From Kmv34 sp964524965 (lineage in GTDB: Bacteria; Aerophobota; Aerophobia; Aerophobales; B3-G15): 18,931 nt of DNA. Positions 14,626 to 18,931 of this stretch are shown piece after piece; position 1 is the stretch's first letter; each line of letters opens with the position of its first letter. A program made the translations under genes and the position numbers. The DNA lies in NCBI GenBank assembly GCA_964524965.1, contig CAZGDY010000020.1, positions 1 through 18,931 on the forward strand. The letters run 5' to 3'. Under the pieces are notes generated by a model. The model ran no database searches and was not told the origin of the DNA. It saw only the letters and a program-made list of their open reading frames with translations.

Positions 14626-15129
14626 ATGGATTTTTATGAGGTAATAAAAAAAAGAAGAAGCGTAAGAAAATATCAGGAAAAATCGGTAGAGGAAGAAAAG
14701 TTATTGAGAGTACTGGAAGCTGCCCGCTTAGCACCTTCTGCTGCTAATTGCCAACCTTGGCAATTTGTGGTGGTTAAGACAGAAAAAATTAAAAAAGAAT
14801 TTCATAAGGTATATAGTAGAAGCTGGTTTTGGCAAGCCCCTTTAATTATTTGTGCTTGCGGGATAGAAAAAGAAGCTTGGAGAAGAAATGATGGAAAAAG
14901 TTATTTGGATGTTGATATTACTATTGCCATGGACCATCTGATACTTGCTGCTACAGCTGAGGGTCTTGGAACCTGTTGGATCGGAGCATTCAATCCTTTT
15001 GAGCTAAAGAAAATACTTGGTCTTTCTGGTGATCTTGAACCTATTGTTCTTACTCCTCTGGGATATCCTGCCTCTTTGCCCCAGCCTACTCATAGAAAAC
15101 CTTTGGAGGAAATAGTTAAGACACTTTAG
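14626..15129 (+). CDS. Nitroreductase-family FMN protein (2)
   Basis: A 167-residue paralogue of the divergent neighbour. It shares RRSVRKYQEK, AARLAPSAANCQPWQFVVV, VDITIAMDHLILAATAEGLGTCWIGAFNP and LGYPAS, differing mainly in the middle (residues 55-90), where the neighbour's FIGEAP is replaced by an aromatic WFWQAP. By eye the two are around 40-50% identical, which suggests duplication followed by substrate divergence. It has a consensus AGGAGG ribosome binding site (14612-14617) nine bases before the ATG and its own promoter. The substrate is unknown. Confidence 0.9.
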   Translation: MDFYEVIKKRRSVRKYQEKSVEEEKLLRVLEAARLAPSAANCQPWQFVVVKTEKIKKEFHKVYSRSWFWQAPLIICACGIEKEAWRRNDGKSYLDVDITIAMDHLILAATAEGLGTCWIGAFNPFELKKILGLSGDLEPIVLTPLGYPASLPQPTHRKPLEEIVKTL

Positions 15130-15181
15130 TTGAAAATCAATAAAAATTATGACCGATAAGAGATAAAAAGGGAAACAGAGA

Positions 15182-17194
15182 TTGGTAAAGAAATTTAACT
15201 TGAAAGAAGCCCAAAAGCATTCCTTACCAAAGATAGATTATGAAGCTCACCTTAACCCTCAGCAATTAGAAGCGGTAACAGTAGGGGAGGGGCCCATTAT
15301 GGTGATTGCTGGGGCGGGTAGTGGAAAAACCAGAACTATCACTTATCGGGTAGCCTGGCTACTTGAGCGTGGAGTTTCCCCGGAGAAAATAATTTTGCTT
15401 ACCTTTACCAATAAAGCTGCTAAAGATATGTTACATCGGGTGGAACATATCCTTTCTGCTGAAGCCAAAAAAATTTGGGGTGGTACTTTCCATCACGTAG
15501 GTAATCTTATTTTAAGGCGCTATGCTCATCTTTTAGGATATGATAATAACTATACCATCATAGATGGAGAAGATTCCAGGGATTTATTTGATTTATGTAT
15601 TACCGATCTTAAAATAGATATTAAGAAAAAAATGTTCCCTGCTCCAAAAATTTTATCAGCTATTAATAGTTTAGCTGTTAATACTCAACAAAATGCAGAA
15701 AATATAATCCAGGATAAATACCCTTTTTTTGTAGAACAGCTTGCAGAAACCAAAAGAGTGCTTAATCGATATCAAATTCGGAAAAAAAAACTTAATCTTA
15801 TGGATTTTGATGATCTTCTTTTCAACTGGAAAAAACTTTTTATAGAATATCCTGATATTAAAACTTTATATTCGGGAAATTTCCTTCATATTCTTGTAGA
15901 TGAGTACCAGGATACCAATATGTTACAGGGGGAGATTATAGATTTTATGGCTTCCTTTCACCACAATATTATGGTGGTTGGGGATGATTCACAAAGTATA
16001 TATTCTTTTCGGGGAGCAAATTTTACTAATATAATAGAATTTCCTAAAAGATACCCCGATACTAAGATTTTTAAACTGGAAACTAATTATCGAAGTAGCC
16101 CCCACATACTACATCTTACCAATTGTATTATTGCCCTTAACAAGAAACAGTTTCCCAAAATTCTGCGTTCGGTGAAAAAAGGAGATTTTAAACCAGCAAT
16201 TGTTCCTTTAAGAGATGTCAATCAACAAGCTGAATTTGTTGCCGAAAGAATTCTGGAGCTGCGCGATGAAGGAAAATCTTTAAAAGATATAGCAGTGCTT
16301 TACCGCTCTCATTATCATTCTATGGAAATTCAAATGGAATTAACCAGAAGAGGTATTCCCTTTACTGTAAGATCCGGGTTAAGATTTTTTGAGAGAGCTC
16401 ATATAAAAGATGTTGCTGCTTATTTAAAAATACTCATTAATTCAAAAGATGAGCTCTCTTGGAAGAGACTTTTTAAAATGTTACCGGGTATTGGCAATGT
16501 CACTGCCGATAAAGTGTGGAGGGATTTATTGGTTAGCGAGGATTCTTTTAGAAGGATAAAATCCAAAGAAATTTTAAATATTCTTTCCAAAAAGGCTTTA
16601 GCTCAATGGTTGAAGTTTGTTGAAGTTGTTGTGTTACTGCAGGATAACTCTTTAAAGAAGAACCCGGCTGGTGCTATCCAACTTATTCTTAAACAAGGAT
16701 ATAAAGATTACCTGCAGTCTAAGTACCTTAATTATGAGGAGAGATTAGAGGATTTAAATCAGTTCTCCAGCTTTGCCCGGGATTTTTCCTCTCTAAGAAG
16801 TTTTCTTTCTGAACTTGCCCTTCTGGGAACCGTAGAATCAGAAACAGTTGTGGTAGGAAAAGATGAGGATGAAAATGTTATTTTATCAACTGTGCATCAG
16901 GCTAAGGGTTTGGAGTGGTCAGCAGTTTTTGTTATCTGGCTTGCTGATGGTCGTTTCCCATCAGCAAGAGCGATAAAAAATTCTGGGAGTTTAGAAGAAG
17001 AAAGAAGGCTTCTTTATGTGGCAACGACCAGAGCTAAAGAGGAGCTTTATCTTTGCTATCCCATTATCGCCGGAAATTGGCATCAACTCGTACTCATTAA
17101 ACCTTCTCGTTTTTTAAGAGAGATAGATAAAAACGCCTGTGAAAAATGGGTTATTAGTGATGAAGTGCAGGTACTTTTAGAAAAACTGGAATAG
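15182..17194 (+). CDS. UvrD/PcrA/Rep-type superfamily 1 DNA helicase
   Basis: A 3'-5' DNA translocase of repair or replication restart. All SF1A motifs are present in the 670 residues: Q-motif LNPQQLEAV (24-32), Walker A GAGSGKTR (44-51), LLTFTNKAA (72-80), motif II VDEYQDT (239-245), motif III GDDSQSIYSFRGA (267-279), motif IV ETNYRSS (300-306), motif V TVHQAKGLEW (near 571) and motif VI EERRLLYVATTRAKEEL (near 605). The C-terminal tail is short, without the Tudor-like extension usual in PcrA/UvrD, so Rep-like or a diverged clade is possible. The start is TTG at 15182 after AAAAAGGGA; no in-frame ATG precedes the Q-motif. It is convergent with tsaD, 23 bases apart. Confidence 0.94.
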   Translation: MVKKFNLKEAQKHSLPKIDYEAHLNPQQLEAVTVGEGPIMVIAGAGSGKTRTITYRVAWLLERGVSPEKIILLTFTNKAAKDMLHRVEHILSAEAKKIWGGTFHHVGNLILRRYAHLLGYDNNYTIIDGEDSRDLFDLCITDLKIDIKKKMFPAPKILSAINSLAVNTQQNAENIIQDKYPFFVEQLAETKRVLNRYQIRKKKLNLMDFDDLLFNWKKLFIEYPDIKTLYSGNFLHILVDEYQDTNMLQGEIIDFMASFHHNIMVVGDDSQSIYSFRGANFTNIIEFPKRYPDTKIFKLETNYRSSPHILHLTNCIIALNKKQFPKILRSVKKGDFKPAIVPLRDVNQQAEFVAERILELRDEGKSLKDIAVLYRSHYHSMEIQMELTRRGIPFTVRSGLRFFERAHIKDVAAYLKILINSKDELSWKRLFKMLPGIGNVTADKVWRDLLVSEDSFRRIKSKEILNILSKKALAQWLKFVEVVVLLQDNSLKKNPAGAIQLILKQGYKDYLQSKYLNYEERLEDLNQFSSFARDFSSLRSFLSELALLGTVESETVVVGKDEDENVILSTVHQAKGLEWSAVFVIWLADGRFPSARAIKNSGSLEEERRLLYVATTRAKEELYLCYPIIAGNWHQLVLIKPSRFLREIDKNACEKWVISDEVQVLLEKLE

Positions 17195-17217
17195 TGAATA
17201 AAACCGTCTCCTTTTAC

Positions 17218-18249
17218 TTATTTTTTTCCTATCCTAAGATTAGGTTTTGCTTCAAGGGATAAAGTAGATATTTTTTCTTGTTTTAGTTTGTGGTAGGCAA
17301 GGGCTGCTATCATGACTGCATTATCAGTGCAAAGTTGGGGAGGGGGAATAAATATTTGTAATTTCTCTTTAAATTTAGTTGAAAGATACTCTCGGATGAA
17401 ATTATTGGAGGCAACACCTCCTCCGATAATAACCTGTTGAACCTTTTTAAGAGTAGTAGCTTGAGCGATTCTTTCTTCAATAATTCTTGCCGTCTGCAAC
17501 TGAAAACTTGCTGCCATATCTTCGATAGAAATTGGCATATTTTTCTTTTTCAACTCTCGTAATTTATAAAGTACCGCTGTTTTTAATCCACTAAAGCTAA
17601 AATCAAGTGTTTTGTCTTTAAACCGGGGAAGGGGAAGTTTTATCTTTGAGGCATTTCCCATTTTAGCTATTCGTTCAATTATTGGTCCTCCCGGATAACC
17701 CAGATTCAACATCCTTGCCACTTTGTCAAATGCTTCACCTAATGCATCATCCCTGGTAGAGCCTAATAGTTCATATTCTTTATTTTTTGCCATATAAACA
17801 ATTTCTGTATGTCCTCCAGAGATAATAAGGCCAACAAGGGGAGGGCAAGGTGGGGGTGAGGTAAGAAAAGCAGCGTAAAGATGAGCCTCAAGATGATTTA
17901 TTCCGATTAAGGGCAAATTTAAAGAGAAAGCCATTCCTTTGGCTACGGTAATACCTATCAGTAAAGATCCAAGAAGTCCCGGGCCGTAAGTTACAGCAAT
18001 GGCATTTATATCTTGTAGCGTAACTTGAGCTTCTTTTAAACTTTTTTTTAAAAGAGACAAGATTACCTCCAGGTGTTTTCTGGAAGCAACTTCTGGAACT
18101 ATTCCCTGAAATTCTTTGTGAAACTGTATCTGGGATGCTATTAGATTTGAGTGAATTTTTTGTCCATTTTCAACTATTGCTACGGCAGTTTCATCACAGG
18201 AGGTTTCTATACCTAAAATGAGCAGTGGTTTTTTATTTTTGTATTGCAT
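17218..18249 (-). CDS. tsaD: tRNA N6-adenosine threonylcarbamoyltransferase
   Basis: Moves the threonylcarbamoyl group from TC-AMP (made by TsaC) onto A37 of ANN-decoding tRNAs, acting with TsaB and TsaE. The 343-residue protein shows the ASKHA-fold signature GIETSCDETA near the N-terminus, the metal-binding HLEAH (His119 and His123 from this start), ISGGHTE, GEAFDKVARML, SFSGLKTAV, VIGGGVASN and the C-terminal CTDNAVMIA. The ATG at 18249 is chosen; a GTG directly before it (18252) is the alternative and adds one residue. The proline-rich patch TSPPPCPPL before ISGGHTE is a little unusual but in a variable loop. Confidence 0.96.
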   Translation of the reverse strand: MQYKNKKPLLILGIETSCDETAVAIVENGQKIHSNLIASQIQFHKEFQGIVPEVASRKHLEVILSLLKKSLKEAQVTLQDINAIAVTYGPGLLGSLLIGITVAKGMAFSLNLPLIGINHLEAHLYAAFLTSPPPCPPLVGLIISGGHTEIVYMAKNKEYELLGSTRDDALGEAFDKVARMLNLGYPGGPIIERIAKMGNASKIKLPLPRFKDKTLDFSFSGLKTAVLYKLRELKKKNMPISIEDMAASFQLQTARIIEERIAQATTLKKVQQVIIGGGVASNNFIREYLSTKFKEKLQIFIPPPQLCTDNAVMIAALAYHKLKQEKISTLSLEAKPNLRIGKK

Positions 18250-18257
18250 CACCCCTC

Positions 18258-18286
18258 ATTTTAATTTTGCTAACCTTTTGTGTCAA
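18258..18286 (-). promoter_or_regulatory. Promoter of tsaD (minus strand), abutting the start codon
   Basis: On the minus strand, TTGACA (18286-18281) and TAAAAT (18263-18258) are spaced by 17 bases, a near-consensus sigma-70 promoter. The predicted transcription start falls at about 18251-18252, on the GTG/ATG start codons, implying a leaderless or nearly leaderless mRNA. Confidence 0.6.
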
Positions 18287-18350
18287 GGAAGTTTAGTTTT
18301 TTATTCTGCTAAAAAGCGTGTAAGATAATTATAATCAAGTTATTTAAAAA

Positions 18351-18378
18351 TTGACAGAATGAAATTATATGTTATAGT
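18351..18378 (+). promoter_or_regulatory. Promoter of the AhpD-like gene
   Basis: TTGACA (18351-18356) and TATAGT (18373-18378) are spaced by 16 bases, with an extended -10 TG at 18370-18371. It lies about 55 bases before the ATG at 18432. Confidence 0.7.
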
Positions 18379-18431
18379 TTGCCCTCAACAATATTGCAAG
18401 TGATGGTGAACTAAAAAAGGAGGTTTTGGCA

Positions 18432-18767
18432 ATGGGCGAAATGAGAGAAGCGGTAAGTCAAATAAAGAAAGCTTTGGGTGAGCTCTCGCATCTTACTCCA
18501 GAACAGATAAAACGATATCGCGAGTTGAAAATGGTGGTGAGCGAAAAAGGTGCTCTTGATTCTAAACAAAAAGAATTAATAGCCGTAGCTTTATCTGTAG
18601 CTGCACATTGTAAGTGGTGTATAGCTCTTCACGTCGAAAGTGCTTTAAATAAAGGAATAACTAAAGAAGAAATATTAGAAGCTGCCTGGGAAGCAGTGTT
18701 AATGGGAGGAGGGCCAGCACTTGCCTATTCGCAATTTGTATTGAAAGCATTAGAGGAGTTTTCCTAA
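18432..18767 (+). CDS. Carboxymuconolactone decarboxylase-family protein, AhpD-like
   Basis: A 111-residue, all-helical single-domain protein. The core SKQKELIAVALSVAAHCKWC followed by IALHVESALNKGITKEEILEA has the AhpD-type redox site: Cys60-x-x-Cys63 and His67. AhpD members are thiol peroxidases or disulfide reductants; many small stand-alone members in anaerobes have no assigned substrate. The GGGPALAY segment near the end fits the family. ATG 18432 is preferred, with AAGGAGG (18417-18423) eight bases upstream; TTG 18426 would be too close to it. It has its own promoter, and no partner gene lies in the window. Confidence 0.87.
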   Translation: MGEMREAVSQIKKALGELSHLTPEQIKRYRELKMVVSEKGALDSKQKELIAVALSVAAHCKWCIALHVESALNKGITKEEILEAAWEAVLMGGGPALAYSQFVLKALEEFS

Positions 18768-18796
18768 AAAAATTAATTTAAAATAAAAATTTAGAC

Positions 18797-18846
18797 CTTC
18801 TTCTTCTTCTTCTTCTTCTTCTTCTTCTTTATTATTATTATTATTA
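18797..18846. repeat. Trinucleotide microsatellite (CTT)11 T (ATT)5
   Basis: Eleven exact CTT units (18797-18829) run through one T into five ATT units (18831-18845). The flanking AAGAAG (18846-18851) can pair with the last CTTCTT. Perfect tracts of this length are rare in bacteria outside contingency loci. No gene overlaps it with a credible start. The rest of the window to 18931 is AT-rich and shows nothing else definite. Confidence 0.95.
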
Positions 18847-18931
18847 AGAAGATTAGGATTTATATAATATGTGTTAATTTAGAAAATTCTCTTTTTTTCT
18901 CAGGATAAAATAAATAAGAATTAAAAATATT

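Noticed and set aside
17218..18252. Extra divergent gene overlapping tsaD
   Set aside because: Open frames on the + strand over tsaD are short and without motifs; tsaD itself is complete and conserved.
18768..18931. Minus-strand coding frame through the trinucleotide repeat (Asn and Glu runs)
   Set aside because: The frame has no ATG, GTG or TTG with a ribosome binding site and is interrupted by stops on both sides.
1..18931. CRISPR arrays, tRNA or rRNA genes, intact insertion sequences, phage or defence genes
   Set aside because: None was seen. The gene content is ordinary chromosomal metabolism, and there are no spaced direct repeats beyond the tandem operators and the microsatellite.

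Overview
The window comes from an AT-rich genome, most likely an uncultured, strictly anaerobic bacterium with an outer membrane. The signs are Wood-Ljungdahl (acetyl-CoA pathway) genes, Rex and Rnf redox genes, an FeoAB ferrous iron system, and an exported beta-barrel protein with a C-terminal aromatic residue. Candidate phyla of anaerobic diderms (Atribacterota/Aerophobota-like) would fit, but that is a guess; no rRNA or marker comparison is possible here.

Positions 1-5157 (+) look like one transcription unit for carbon and energy metabolism: the 3' part of acsD (corrinoid iron-sulfur protein small subunit), acsE (methyl-H4folate:CFeSP methyltransferase), a BioD-like/DRTGG ATPase resembling the N-terminal half of phosphotransacetylase, rex (NADH-sensing repressor), then rnfD and rnfG. 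Only two of the six usual rnf subunits are present.

Positions 5258-7855 (-) hold clpB. Across a 292-base spacer lies a small DUF2007 gene (+). Positions 8445-11841 (+) form an iron-regulated operon: a strong promoter with two tandem DtxR-type operators, feoA, a feoB split into separate G-domain and membrane genes, a DtxR-family regulator that probably acts on those operators, and a YhhQ-type queuosine-precursor transporter.

Positions 11842-13829 hold a short hydrophobic ORF that looks like the start of a broken RND/MMPL transporter, an outer-membrane beta-barrel gene, and a 451-base gene-free stretch with a nested set of helices that may be a structured RNA. Positions 13830-15129 carry two paralogous, divergent nitroreductase-family genes with recognisable promoters. 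The rest holds a UvrD/PcrA-type helicase (+), tsaD (-, with a promoter so close that the mRNA may be leaderless), and an AhpD-like carboxymuconolactone decarboxylase-family gene (+). The window ends in a (CTT)11/(ATT)5 trinucleotide repeat tract.

Several genes (rex, rnfG, the helicase) appear to start with TTG; rex and rnfG have a clear ribosome binding site. No tRNA, rRNA, CRISPR array, intact insertion sequence or phage gene was seen.
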